Shown here piece by piece: positions 26,943-36,402 of a stretch of 64,000 nucleotides of DNA (its first letter is position 1; the number at the start of each line of letters is the position of its first letter). A program made the position numbers and the translations under genes. Under the pieces are notes generated by a model. That model was not told the DNA's origin. It worked only from the letters and a program-made list of their open reading frames with translations, and made no database searches. Source of the DNA: Symmachiella macrocystis (GTDB lineage Bacteria; Planctomycetota; Planctomycetia; Planctomycetales; Planctomycetaceae); NCBI RefSeq assembly GCF_007860075.1, contig NZ_SJPP01000002.1:682001-746000 (forward strand). The letters run 5' to 3'.

Positions 26943-28292
26943 ATGCTGTGGGAGCAGAAGGTGGAATTCGCCGCGAAAAGCGACATCGGATTCCGCCGGC
27001 AAAACAATCAAGATTCCTACGGCATCCATCTGGCGCCGGACGGAGACGCCTTCCATCAACGAGGCCATTTGTTCCTCGTCGCCGATGGGATGGGCGGACA
27101 TGCGGTGGGCGAGCTGGCCAGTAAAATGGCCGCCGATTCCATTCCGCACTCCTATCAAAAGTTGCAGAGTCTTCCCATTGACGAAGCGCTCGAACAAGCA
27201 ATCATCGAGGCAAATGCGGGCATTAATACCCGTGGGCGGCAAAATCACGATTTCCTGCGAATGGGTACCACGTTAACCGCCTTGGTGCTTTCCCCGGCAG
27301 GGGCTATCGCCGGTCATGTTGGCGATAGCCGTCTGTATCGCATTCGCGATGCCCACATCGAACAGTTGACGTTCGATCACAGCCTGCAATGGGAGCTGCT
27401 CAAACAGGGGCAAATGTCGGCCGAAGAGATTTTTCTCTACGAACCCCGGAATGTCATCACCCGCTGCTTAGGACCAGAGGCGCACGTTGAGGTCGACATC
27501 GAAGGCGCCCATGAAATTCTGTCCGGCGATATTTTCTTGCTGTGCAGTGACGGATTGACCGGACTGTTAGACGACAACGAAATCGGCACAATCGCCCGCG
27601 AATTGCCTCCGGCCGAAGCCTGTCAATTGTTGGTGCATCTGGCCAACTTGCGTGGCGGACCGGATAACATCACCGTGGTGATTGTCCGCGTGAACGCACC
27701 AGTCGGCGACATCGCCACGCCGCCACCAAGGCCTCGCTACGACGATGGCGGGGGGCTCTCCTGGGGTTGGGGGTTGGCGCTATCGTTGTTGTCCATTGTC
27801 CTTGCCATCGGCGTGCCGCTGACGTTGATGGGATTGCGAACGGCTTTGAACTACCTGCTCGCCCCCGGTCTCACTTTATTGGGACTCGCCGGCATCCAGA
27901 TCATTTTGATGGTATGGATCTGGTGGAACCAGCGCCGCGAGCGCGCAAAGGCCCCTCCCGTCTCGGTCCCCAAGGGTGGCCCCTACCGTTTTGCCGAAGC
28001 CAACATGACACGAAAACTGGTCGGACAACTCGCCACCATCGAACACGACTTGCAACAGTCGGCCATCGAAGAGGGGTGGACCGTCGACTGGAAATCGTAC
28101 GGAACGGCCTATCGCGACGCCAAATCGAATTTAGAACGGCAACAGTTTTCACGGTCACTGCGCTCTTACGGCAAGGTCATCGATTTCTTGATGTCCGGCC
28201 TCCAATCGCACCGCCGGTCCCGGGCCCATGCCGCCAAATGGGGCATTCCCCCGCGCGAGCAAACTCTCCCGGCCGACACCAACGGCGACTGA
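26943..28292 (+). CDS. PP2C-type Ser/Thr protein phosphatase, membrane anchored
   Basis: The start chosen is ATG at 26943, preceded by GAGG with 9 bp spacing; a GTG at 26901 is in frame without such a site. The phosphatase domain (about 5-245) has SDIGFRRQNNQDSYG, VADGMGGHAVGELAS, GTTLTALVL, GHVGDSRLYRI, LLCSDGLTGLLDD and GGPDNITVVIVRV, which form the full metal-binding set. Two C-terminal membrane helices (about 263-285 and 297-321) are followed by a 110-residue soluble tail. It would reverse Ser/Thr kinase signalling at the membrane. A kinase gene exists at 44 kb but is not linked. Confidence 0.92.
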   Translation: MLWEQKVEFAAKSDIGFRRQNNQDSYGIHLAPDGDAFHQRGHLFLVADGMGGHAVGELASKMAADSIPHSYQKLQSLPIDEALEQAIIEANAGINTRGRQNHDFLRMGTTLTALVLSPAGAIAGHVGDSRLYRIRDAHIEQLTFDHSLQWELLKQGQMSAEEIFLYEPRNVITRCLGPEAHVEVDIEGAHEILSGDIFLLCSDGLTGLLDDNEIGTIARELPPAEACQLLVHLANLRGGPDNITVVIVRVNAPVGDIATPPPRPRYDDGGGLSWGWGLALSLLSIVLAIGVPLTLMGLRTALNYLLAPGLTLLGLAGIQIILMVWIWWNQRRERAKAPPVSVPKGGPYRFAEANMTRKLVGQLATIEHDLQQSAIEEGWTVDWKSYGTAYRDAKSNLERQQFSRSLRSYGKVIDFLMSGLQSHRRSRAHAAKWGIPPREQTLPADTNGD

Positions 28293-28344
28293 GCGCCGTC
28301 TCCGCTGGCCGACTGAATACCGAAGGGGTTTCGCCGCTGCTCCC

Positions 28345-29010
28345 TCAATTTGTTGGCGATGAAATCCGCTTGGTATTCCACACGAATGCGCCCAGAGTGG
28401 CGCTGCCGATGAGGGCCAGCAGGAACGACGATGGCTCGGGATTGGTGAAATCCGGTCGGGGGGTCGGCGAGTAGAGCTCCGCAAGCGCCGAAACCCAGGA
28501 ATCCTCTGTCGCATTGAACGCGCCGATCAGTTCCGTGGTGGAGTTACCACTGGTAAATACCGTGCTTAACGTCGTCCCGGCGAAATCGCTGCCGGATGTG
28601 AACCAACTGTGGCGGTTATCGACATCGATTTGAAACGAAAAGGTTTCCCCTGGAGCGAAGTCGGTGAATTCCAAGACCATTCGCCGAGAGCCGTTCTTTA
28701 CTCCACCAAACCCTGTGAATCCCGTCTCCGTTGCGGATTCATGTTCAGCCATGAAGGGAGAAGAGTTCATCCCCGAGAGATGGAAATAAGCGTCCGCAGA
28801 CGAGGATCTGGTGTTGATGATCGCCCGCTGGAGATGCGCATCATGTTGCGACAAATTGGCAATCGTAAAAACGTCGCCTCTGCTCGTCAGCCCGAATTCC
28901 TGATAGCTGGCGCTGGCAGCAACCCGCATCAGAGCAGATTCCGCACACGCCTCCGATTGTGCTATGCAAAGACAGCCGATCGAAAACGAGAAAAGTAAGA
29001 CCGATCTCAT
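28345..29010 (-). CDS. PEP-CTERM sorting-domain protein
   Basis: The start at ATG 29010 gives MRSVLLFSFSIGCLCIAQSEA, a signal peptide; the frame continues upstream without signal character. The mature part of about 170 residues is a beta-rich exported domain of unknown role. The C-terminus is a PEP-CTERM signal: NPEPSSFLLALIGSATLGAF followed by a basic NTKR end. Such tails are processed by exosortase and anchor proteins to the surface. The gene is convergent with the PP2C gene. Confidence 0.85.
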   Translation of the reverse strand: MRSVLLFSFSIGCLCIAQSEACAESALMRVAASASYQEFGLTSRGDVFTIANLSQHDAHLQRAIINTRSSSADAYFHLSGMNSSPFMAEHESATETGFTGFGGVKNGSRRMVLEFTDFAPGETFSFQIDVDNRHSWFTSGSDFAGTTLSTVFTSGNSTTELIGAFNATEDSWVSALAELYSPTPRPDFTNPEPSSFLLALIGSATLGAFVWNTKRISSPTN

Positions 29011-30045
29011 GACCGGCCGACAAAATGCCGCATTCCTTAATTTTAGGTATCGCAAACAGAGAATGATTGATGGTGAAAATGATTGTCGTGTTTGGCCCGC
29101 ACTTCTCATTTTAGGTTTTTAACCTCGCTAGATTGTGGTGAGAATTCGCTCCATCCATAGATGTTTAAAAAACTTCCTTTTCACAAAGTCAACAATAGGG
29201 ATTCGATGATGCGGCTCGAAGAGTCCGAGTCGACAAACAGGGTTTCCCCCCTCAGGAATGACCGAAACGGATCAGAGTCGTAGATAGATTCAAGATAGGG
29301 GAAATGCACTAATTTTTAGTCTACCGATGTCGCTATTCGTAATCAACGGAATTATAGGAACTTTCAGGACAATAGAAAAAACAGGCAGAGGGCAACTGTG
29401 ATGGTTGGCAGGCCAATGGATCCGATTTGCCGATTCGGAGCCAGAACCTCCAGCCGAGGCCATACCTCCATGAATTTTCCTACTTAGCAAGAAATGCATT
29501 TGCGATCATAGTGTCCGAGAAGCCGGTTTTTCCTGCTAAAATGGCGTCACAGCGGCATCGAATCGACCGATCAAAAGTCGCGCCGGACTTACTCCACTCA
29601 ATCGATCGACCACTGAATCTGGCGCGGTCATAACGGCATAAAATTTCGATCTGTAACGGCCCTGGAAATGATCATGACCGACGCTGGCAATCACTAACCG
29701 TCGTCGGTAGGATCGCTGATTCGCCCAATGCCATGTCATTGCGACCTTTTCAGAGCAATGCCAAACCTGAGATTGGGGGTGCCACTGGCTTGGCCAGTGC
29801 TTTTTAGCGAATCCAAACATTTGAAATCGCGCTGGCAAAGCCAGTAGCACACAACTCTAAGATTCCCCCCTGAAAAAGCGATGGATCTGCTCCGGAATCC
29901 CTCGGTTTGTGCGGTCATCAGAAGCGGCAGACGATCTCCCTACCAACAGACTCCCTGGAAGTGAGCTTCCAACGCGAATTGACGCGTGTTGTGAAAACGC
30001 CTTGCGGGGTTTTGAAACCAGAGACTACAGCATTAAAGGACCAGC
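29011..30045. other. gene-poor 1 kb region with palindromic repeats
   Basis: No convincing gene is seen. Short frames (for example one of about 67-104 codons on the minus strand at 29536-29850) run into the repeat and lack family resemblance. The inverted repeat pair at 29779-29850 is the main structured element. The local base composition is more AT-rich than the flanks. Confidence 0.5.
29779..29850. repeat. inverted pair of small hairpins
   Basis: The left arm (29779-29800, GTGCCACTGGCTTGGCCAGT then GC) and right arm (29829-29850, GCGCTGGCAAAGCCAGTAGC then AC) are inverted copies of one another, 19 of 22 bases matching. Each arm is itself a hairpin (CACTGGC-TTG-GCCAGTG; CTGGC-AAA-GCCAG). 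The spacer is 28 bp. The layout resembles a bacterial interspersed REP pair. Confidence 0.65.
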
Positions 30046-30870
30046 ATGAACGACCCAATTGCTCCGCTGAAAACGGACGTCCCGGAAACCGAAGAGCTTT
30101 TGATCGATACGGCCCAACAGGCTGTCAACCAGTGTCGCTGGGTTGTTGGCGAATGCGCGGCCAAGTGGACGACGAAATATGCGAAGGGACGCACCGATGC
30201 GGACTTCGCCGCTTTGATCAACTTGAGTGGCGATCAAGTCTTTCAACGCCGTCGCGTCTGGGAATCATTTGCGGATGTTCACGAGTCCTATCCGAAGCTG
30301 AAGTGGTCGCATTTTTATTCGGCAATCAATTGGGATGATGCCGCCGAATGCCTGCAATGGGCTGAGGAAACACAGGCCACTGTGGCCGAAATGAAGGCCT
30401 GGCGACGGGCGATTCACGGTGAAGATTTAACAGCCGAGGCAGAGGAGGATGAATCGGCAGTCGCCTACGTACCAAGCGAAACGACTGCGGTTGTCGATCC
30501 CGACGAATTTAGCGGCGAGGGTTCCACCGCCGGTGAAGGCGGCAATTCCTCCCGGGACCGCAAACCGGATACCGCCACAGCCACTGCTGCCGCACGGCAA
30601 AAAGAGGATACGGGAGGTGAATACTCGCCGTTTAAACAGGGGGCGACTACCCCCCCAGCAACGAGTGACCAAGGAGGCGACGCCGTTGGTACGGCAGTCG
30701 GTCCCCCGGTTGCGCAACTCGTCAAACGCACAACAAAAGCCCTACAACGATTCGAAACGGCGATCACTCCGCAGTTTAAGCAGGAGTTCCGTAAACTCCC
30801 CGAGCAAACCCAAAGCCAATTCATCAAAGCGGTCGAAGAATTGAATTCCAAGGTCGCTGATTTACTCTAA
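30046..30870 (+). CDS. hypothetical helical protein with Ser/Pro-rich linker
   Basis: This 274-residue product is not assigned to a named family. The N-terminal 130 residues are rich in Trp and charged helices (QAVNQCRWVVGECAAKWTTK, NLSGDQVFQRRRVWESFADV, YPKLKWSHFYSAINWDDAAE). Such a pattern is seen in some phage- or plasmid-type DNA-binding accessory proteins, but that is only an impression. Residues about 135-225 are low-complexity acidic and Ser/Thr/Pro-rich. The last 45 residues form one amphipathic helix. It stands alone after the gene-poor region. Confidence 0.65.
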   Translation: MNDPIAPLKTDVPETEELLIDTAQQAVNQCRWVVGECAAKWTTKYAKGRTDADFAALINLSGDQVFQRRRVWESFADVHESYPKLKWSHFYSAINWDDAAECLQWAEETQATVAEMKAWRRAIHGEDLTAEAEEDESAVAYVPSETTAVVDPDEFSGEGSTAGEGGNSSRDRKPDTATATAAARQKEDTGGEYSPFKQGATTPPATSDQGGDAVGTAVGPPVAQLVKRTTKALQRFETAITPQFKQEFRKLPEQTQSQFIKAVEELNSKVADLL

Positions 30871-30968
30871 AGGCAATCCCGGTCTCATGGTTCGTCGCGG
30901 TGACTGATTTGGCTCGGGTATTGATCTGGTAAGGGCAGCCAAAGAGGGAGCGAAAACCCTCACCCCGG

Positions 30969-30989
30969 CCCTCTCCCAGAGAGAGAGGG
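30969..30989. repeat. CCCTCTC...GAGAGGG hairpin repeat
   Basis: The stem CCCTCTC / GAGAGGG with a 7-base loop sits in a CACCCCGGCCCTCTCCCAGA context. This type of sequence recurs in intergenic regions of many bacterial genomes (known generally; not counted here). Confidence 0.5.
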
Positions 30990-31088
30990 AGAATCAAAAC
31001 GTTGCGATTCGGAAAACGCCCCCCATAAAGCGCAGCGCCCAACGGAAGCAGCCTACCCCCTCTCGAGCGGCAGCTCGCACACAGCGGC

Positions 31089-31115
31089 TAAGCCGCCTGA
31101 GCCGCATAAGCCGCG
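31089..31115 (+). repeat. three 9-bp tandem units (T[A/G]AGCCGCN)
   Basis: TAAGCCGCC, TGAGCCGCA and TAAGCCGCG follow one another without gaps, and a degenerate fourth unit (TGAGGGGGC) follows. Confidence 0.6.
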
Positions 31116-31281
31116 TGAGGGGGCAACTCGACTGGTCAAGTTGGCGTGAACCGCCCATAATATCAGTCACGTTTCCCTGTTCCGGCAGATAACTCGTCGG
31201 TAAGGAAATAGCTATCGCGTGTTCCCTGCTGACGGCCACACAATAGGGCCGGTTGATTTCCCTCCAACTTGGAGAAGTTTG

Positions 31282-32433
31282 ATGTTGTCGAAGGATGAAC
31301 GACCTCCACGACGCGCGCCGATTCAGGCCGATGGCGTGAGTTGGCCGTTCTTGATACTCGTCGTTCTCGCGCTGTTCGCCATTTGGCGATTTTCCGGCAC
31401 TGGAGCATCGTCCATCTTGAATCCTGATGCTTCTGCGCGTGCTGTCACTCCGCGGGGGGATTTGGCCGCCGATGAAAAGACAACCATCGAGATCTTTCAA
31501 AAAGTGGCCCCGTCGGTTGTCCACATTACGGCAGTCGACCAAGTCACAAACCCGCTCGCAGCTGATCCGGTAGAGGTCCCCAGCGGCATCGGCTCGGGGC
31601 TGGTCTGGAGCGATGATGGTTATATCGTCACAAATTTCCATGTGATCAGCCAAGCCAAAGGCGTTGTCGTCACACTGGGGGATGGAACGGTTTTGAAAGC
31701 GAAACTGGTGGGCAAGGCGCCCGACCAGGATTTGGCCGTGCTGAAAGTCGATGCACCGGCGAGCCAATTGGTTCCGATTCCGATTGGCGAATCGAGCAAC
31801 CTGATGGTCGGCCAAAAAGTGTTTGCCATTGGCAATCCGTTTGGATTTGATCATTCGTTATCGACCGGTACGATCAGTGGATTAGGTCGGTCAATTCGGA
31901 TGAAAACGAGACGTTTGATTACCGATGTGATTCAAACAGATGCCGCGATCAATCGCGGAAGTTCCGGCGGGCCATTGTTGGATAGCGCGGGGCGGTTGAT
32001 CGGTGTCACCACAGCTATTTATAGTCCGTCGGGGGTGTCTGCGGGACTCGGGTTTTCGGTTCCCGTGGATATGGTCAATCGCGTGGTTCCCGAGTTGATC
32101 CAGCATGGGAAGATTGAGCGACCGGGATTGGGAATTCGCCCCGTCTTGGATCAATTGACACATCGCTTAGGCTTAGAAGGGATTCTGATCGAAGCCGATG
32201 AAGATGGCAGCATGAAAACGCGTTCCGGGATTCGCCCCACCTATTGGGACGATCAGGCGAATCAGCTCGTTGTGGGGGATCTCATCATCGCCATGGATGG
32301 CGAACCATTGCGGGGATCATTGGACTTGATTGATGAACTCTCCAAACGAAAAGTAGGAGATGTCGTCGAACTGACCCTGTGGCGGGATGGGAAAGAGGTC
32401 AATCAAGAAATCGAATTACAAGCCATTCCCTAA
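31282..32433 (+). CDS. HtrA/DegP-like serine protease with PDZ domain
   Basis: The start at ATG 31282 has GGAG upstream; the frame is open to 31219. An N-terminal signal anchor (WPFLILVVLALFAIWRFSG) places the protease outside the membrane. The trypsin-like domain has the catalytic triad: His in YIVTNFHVIS, Asp in DQDLAVLKVDA, and Ser in NRGSSGGPLLDSAG. One PDZ domain follows (about 280-380, DLIIAMDGEPLRGSLDLID). At 383 residues it matches one-PDZ DegS-like proteins. Likely role: envelope protein quality control. Confidence 0.93.
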   Translation: MLSKDERPPRRAPIQADGVSWPFLILVVLALFAIWRFSGTGASSILNPDASARAVTPRGDLAADEKTTIEIFQKVAPSVVHITAVDQVTNPLAADPVEVPSGIGSGLVWSDDGYIVTNFHVISQAKGVVVTLGDGTVLKAKLVGKAPDQDLAVLKVDAPASQLVPIPIGESSNLMVGQKVFAIGNPFGFDHSLSTGTISGLGRSIRMKTRRLITDVIQTDAAINRGSSGGPLLDSAGRLIGVTTAIYSPSGVSAGLGFSVPVDMVNRVVPELIQHGKIERPGLGIRPVLDQLTHRLGLEGILIEADEDGSMKTRSGIRPTYWDDQANQLVVGDLIIAMDGEPLRGSLDLIDELSKRKVGDVVELTLWRDGKEVNQEIELQAIP

Positions 32434-32630
32434 GGCGGTAACTCGCAAAGCACGACTGAAACGGCCATAACACCCGCATCGCCACAGAACTGCGTCGCCG
32501 ATTGGCGAAGCCGTTGACTTATTGATCGTGAAGGATACGATAAACGTCTCCACACCAATGTTTTACACGCGCGAGATGACCGTCTCACTGCAAAACCTCG
32601 CCAGCAAGGCATCAACCCGCAGGCATCGAC

Positions 32631-32999
32631 ATGGTAGATCCCCAAAGTCCTGAAATCGAAGTTCGCAACGGCGTGACTGTGATTCAACTTGGTCCGGATT
32701 ACGATAATCTGAGCGACCACCTGCTCGACACGTTGCAAGTCGTGTTACTGGAGTGTGGTCGGAATGCTGATCCGCCGAAAGTCGTGATTGATTTATCACA
32801 CACGGTGTTTTTCGGCTCCGCGTTCTTGGAAATTCTGTTGAAATTGTGGAAAGAACTTTCCGAACGCGAAGGCAACGCTTTTGCACTCAGTGGACTGAAT
32901 GATAATTGCGCCGAAGTCCTACAGGTCACACAACTCGATAGCTTGTGGAAGATCTACAAGACGCATGAAGAGGCCGAAAAGGCGCTTGCGTCAGTCTAG
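32631..32999 (+). CDS. STAS-domain anti-anti-sigma factor-like protein
   Basis: This 122-residue protein consists of one STAS domain: VTVIQLGPDYDNLSDHLLDT, then VVIDLSHTVFFGSAFLEILL, with a Ser in the loop where SpoIIAA is phosphorylated. FALSGLNDNCAEVLQVTQL follows near the C-terminus. STAS proteins bind anti-sigma kinases or act in other partner-switching modules. No kinase or anti-sigma gene is adjacent. A SpoIIE phosphatase gene lies 18 kb away. Confidence 0.88.
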   Translation: MVDPQSPEIEVRNGVTVIQLGPDYDNLSDHLLDTLQVVLLECGRNADPPKVVIDLSHTVFFGSAFLEILLKLWKELSEREGNAFALSGLNDNCAEVLQVTQLDSLWKIYKTHEEAEKALASV

Positions 33000-33237
33000 G
33001 TGATTGGCGAGTCCGAATACCCGCAAGAGGGCCGGTCCAGCCATTTCCCCACATTGCACGAGAACCACTGCAGCCGGTCAGACGGCTGGCTGCGCAACGC
33101 GGTGGTTTCGCGGGGGATTCGTTGTGTTTGGATCAAACGACCTCCCTATAAAAGAGAGGCTTTGTCGACACGGTAGGTTTCAGCAATAACGACGAATCGA
33201 GCAGGGGGGTCAATGGGCTGCATTTCGCACGCCCCTC

Positions 33238-33414
33238 CTACCGCGGGGGCAATTTGCCTCGATCATTGAATCCAGCGGTGCCAGTGGACTGGTCATCGTT
33301 GACTTCGTTTAAATCCAAGCAGATTGCGTCGTCTTTAATGTCGACAACGAACAAAATTCGGTTGCCGATTTGGACAGCATCACCAATCGACAACTCCAAG
33401 GATATCTCTTGCAC
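33238..33414 (-). CDS. 58-residue CsrA-like protein
   Basis: The start is GTG at 33414 with AAGGAGG six bases upstream, a near-ideal ribosome binding site. The product (MQEISLELSIGDAVQIGNRI, then LFVVDIKDDAICLDL) follows the strand pattern of CsrA: Gly-Glu/Asp-x-I-x-I-G, a hydrophobic strand, I-K-x-D, then a final strand. CsrA proteins regulate mRNA translation. This one lacks the N-terminal LxLxRK signature and the VRLGI Arg that contacts RNA. The match is by eye and modest. It could also be an unrelated small beta protein. It is 240 bp from the STAS gene, on the opposite strand. Confidence 0.55.
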   Translation of the reverse strand: MQEISLELSIGDAVQIGNRILFVVDIKDDAICLDLNEVNDDQSTGTAGFNDRGKLPPR

Positions 33415-33744
33415 AGCGATCCTCCTTGTATCGCAACAGTGTCATTCTCACTATCACGGAACTATAGCAATTGGCGGTAACGTTCGCAAACCGATGTGAT
33501 CGCGAGCGCACACTCTCGATCGTTTTTTTTAAAAAAGTAGATTGATAAAGATGCGAATTCCCCAGCGCTTGCGCCTGTCCACCGTTGCCCCGATGGCTTC
33601 ATCTCTATAACGCGAAATACCTGTCTCCATTCGACGCGAGGGCATTTTTTTCAAAAACGTTGCCGTGGACATCGGCACTCAGCGGGAATTGTAAACTCCG
33701 TGATCTGCTGTTTGTTCTACGCTGTTCGCAGTTGTCCGGAAAAG
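33415..33744. other. 330 bp without a recognisable gene
   Basis: This lies between the CsrA-like gene start and the end of glnD. It includes a T8 then A6 patch near 33524-33537. No terminator structure or coding frame is convincing. Confidence 0.4.
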
Positions 33745-36402
33745 CTAAAAATCCTCGACGCGCTGTCGCAATTCCTCAGCGACGTAGCGTAATTGGTCGG
33801 CATCAGTCAATTGTTTTCCGTTTTCACAGGTGACGTAGAATACGTCGACAGCCTTTTCACCGTAGGTCGAAATTTTGGCTAACTGAACGGAGAGGCCCAG
33901 ATCAAAGAGTGCTCCAGTAATAGCGTACAGCAAGCCTAAACGGTTGCGGGCAAAAACGTCGATAATTGTGCAGGTCTCTGAGGAGTTGTTGTCGAACACG
34001 ATCCGTGGCGACGGCGCGGGCCCAACCAAGCTGCTGTTGGATTTGGAGCGTCGCGTCTGAAACAATGACTTGACCGTCCGGTCTCCGGCCAGGACCTGAT
34101 GGATGACACGTTTGATTTCGCTCAATCGTACTTGGGGCGTTCCTTCGGCGTGCTCTGGATCGACGACGCGGAATTTGTCGACAACAATTCCATCGCTCGT
34201 TGTACAGATTTCGGCCGAGACAATTTCCAGCCCCATGGCCGCCATCACCCCCGCCATCTTTGAAAAGCAGCCTTGCGCCAGAGAATCGTGGGTGACGATG
34301 CGGTACAACACCGTTCCGTTGATGGGATCAGCCGACCAGTCAATCAGGGAATCGTTGGGCTGCAAGGCGGCGATTTGCTTGAGGTCATCGACGACTTGCT
34401 CCACGTTATTGGAACTGAGGAAGTGGTCCGGCAAGGTGGCCATTGTGGTGCTGACCCATTGGTCGCCGGGAAGAGTGGCGGACAAGACGGCCGACCCGCC
34501 CACATACTGTCGCACGCGCTGCCGTAATTGATTGAGTCGTTCATTAAATTCGACATCGTGCCGGATCCCACTCAATAGAAGCATGGACCGTTCATACAAT
34601 TCGGCCAGCAAACCTCCCTTCCATTCGTTCCAAGTGCCCGGCCCGACCGCCGTAATATCCGCAGCCGTTAGAACGTACAACATCCTCAGCATATCCAAGC
34701 TGCCTACGTCGCGGGTGAAGGGCAAAATCTCGTTGATGTCGTTGATGTTTCTGCGGAAGGCCAGATGCGACATCACCAAATGTTTTTCAACCAAAAACAC
34801 CAACCGGTCGCCATGCGATTCTTTCAAATGCAATCGTTCTGCCACAGCCGCGGCGATTTGCCCGCCGACCAAGCAATGGTCTTCCTCGAATCCTTTTCCC
34901 ATATCGTGCAACAACATGGCCAAATGCAGTAGATGCTTGCGTTTGACCTCGCCGTATACTTGTCCCAACAAACTCGGTTCTTCGTGAAAGGACTCAACGG
35001 CTCCCACGGCGATCAGCGAGTGTTCGTCGACGGTGTATTTGTGATACTCGTTGAACTCCAAGAGCCCGCGTGCTCGTGACATCTCGGGAATGATGGCTTC
35101 CAACACGCCCGCCTTGTACATCTTTCGCAGCGTCGATTCGATCGCTCCGGTGCAAGTCAAAATGGAGAGGAATTCTTCGGCCGTCTCGGGGGAGATTTCG
35201 TCCGGCTCCTCCGGATGGCTTTCGGCAATATCCCGCAATAAAGTGGGGGAGGGATCGATCCCTGTGCGGGCTGACAATGCGAACAGACTGACCTGCAAAC
35301 TCAAATCGCCGCACAGTCGCGCATGGTGGTCAGTTTGCACATCGATTTGGTCGCCGCTGAGTATGAAGACATCCTCAGTACGATTGGGCAAAAAACGTTC
35401 GGCAATGCGGGCACTGATCGCTCGCGGCCGATCCATCGACGCCAAACGTTCGGCCAGATCGTCGATCGCTGAAGCATAGCGAAAGTAATCACGCATGAAG
35501 CATTCGACCGGTTTCAATCCGGGCCGGCCTTCATAGCCCATCGCGTCGGCCAACCGCATCTGTTCCTCGCGGGTGAGCACATCCTGCGGCCCGTCGGCCT
35601 GGAAATGCAATTCGCAACGAATGCGGGTCAAGAAATCCCGTGCTTCGACTAATAACCTGACGTCATCCTCAGCCAAGGCCCACACCTTATCCAGATCATC
35701 GATTTGGGAGACCTGATAACGGGCGAAACCAATCCACCGCATCAGGTGCAAATCACGGAGCCCCCCCGGCGAGCGTTTGATGTTGGGCTGAACCTGGCTG
35801 ACTGTTCCCCCGAATTTTTTACGCTCAATGCTGCGTGTAGCGATGCACGATTCCGTGAATGCCTGCAGATTGCGATCGACAACCTTGCGACGAAACAGTT
35901 GTCGGAAATCGTTGAGCAACTGCGCGTCGCCACACAACAGTCGAGCCTCAATGGCAGAGGTGGCGAAGGTGATGTCGGACCGCGCCAGCCGCACGGCGTC
36001 ACGCAGATTTTGCACCGAATGCCCTAGTTTGATCCCGGCATCCCAGCAATTCCGCACGACGCTCCCCAATGCGTCGGTCAACATCGTGTCAATCGTGCCG
36101 CGATACAGAAACAACAGGTCGACATCGGAGTAGGGGGCCATTTCGCCGCGACCAAATCCCCCCATCTTCACGACAGCCGTGTTTTGCTCCACAAGTCGGC
36201 GGTCGGCCGGGTTCAATCCTTCCAGCATGTCGCGGAAGAATTCCACAATCACGGTTTCGGTTTCGTCGGCCAATTGCGTGGCAACCTCCCACGCAGGAGC
36301 ATTCGCAATATGGGCCTGCCGGGCGCGATCGAGAATGGCGGCAACTTTAGCTTTAGAATCACTGAGGTGAGCCGCTGCTTGGAGACTTGAACCACGTTCC
36401 AT
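33745..36402 (-). CDS. glnD: bifunctional PII uridylyltransferase/uridylyl-removing enzyme
   Basis: GlnD senses glutamine and adds or removes UMP on PII. The 885 residues show the nucleotidyltransferase motif (GGFGRGEMAPYSDVDLLFLY, about 80-100), the PII-uridylyltransferase middle region, an HD phosphohydrolase motif (LLHLAMLLHDMGKGFEED) and two C-terminal ACT domains (about 690-780 and 800-885, MGLEIVSAEICTT and RNRLGLLYAITGALFDLGLS). The full family length is present. It is the last gene of amt-glnB-glnD, all on the minus strand, so the sensor, signal protein and transporter are encoded together. Confidence 0.96.
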   Translation of the reverse strand: MERGSSLQAAAHLSDSKAKVAAILDRARQAHIANAPAWEVATQLADETETVIVEFFRDMLEGLNPADRRLVEQNTAVVKMGGFGRGEMAPYSDVDLLFLYRGTIDTMLTDALGSVVRNCWDAGIKLGHSVQNLRDAVRLARSDITFATSAIEARLLCGDAQLLNDFRQLFRRKVVDRNLQAFTESCIATRSIERKKFGGTVSQVQPNIKRSPGGLRDLHLMRWIGFARYQVSQIDDLDKVWALAEDDVRLLVEARDFLTRIRCELHFQADGPQDVLTREEQMRLADAMGYEGRPGLKPVECFMRDYFRYASAIDDLAERLASMDRPRAISARIAERFLPNRTEDVFILSGDQIDVQTDHHARLCGDLSLQVSLFALSARTGIDPSPTLLRDIAESHPEEPDEISPETAEEFLSILTCTGAIESTLRKMYKAGVLEAIIPEMSRARGLLEFNEYHKYTVDEHSLIAVGAVESFHEEPSLLGQVYGEVKRKHLLHLAMLLHDMGKGFEEDHCLVGGQIAAAVAERLHLKESHGDRLVFLVEKHLVMSHLAFRRNINDINEILPFTRDVGSLDMLRMLYVLTAADITAVGPGTWNEWKGGLLAELYERSMLLLSGIRHDVEFNERLNQLRQRVRQYVGGSAVLSATLPGDQWVSTTMATLPDHFLSSNNVEQVVDDLKQIAALQPNDSLIDWSADPINGTVLYRIVTHDSLAQGCFSKMAGVMAAMGLEIVSAEICTTSDGIVVDKFRVVDPEHAEGTPQVRLSEIKRVIHQVLAGDRTVKSLFQTRRSKSNSSLVGPAPSPRIVFDNNSSETCTIIDVFARNRLGLLYAITGALFDLGLSVQLAKISTYGEKAVDVFYVTCENGKQLTDADQLRYVAEELRQRVEDF

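Larger units (their letters stand above)
30871..31281. other. intergenic region with palindromic and tandem repeats
   Basis: This 411 bp region holds the CCCTC-type hairpin (30969-30989) and a 9-bp tandem (31089-31115). No gene was seen. The promoter of the downstream protease gene should be near its right end. Confidence 0.5.

Noticed and set aside
29536-29850. 104-codon minus frame in the gene-poor region
   Set aside because: Runs through the repeat pair, has no ribosome binding site and no recognised family; only a 67-codon core could be considered.
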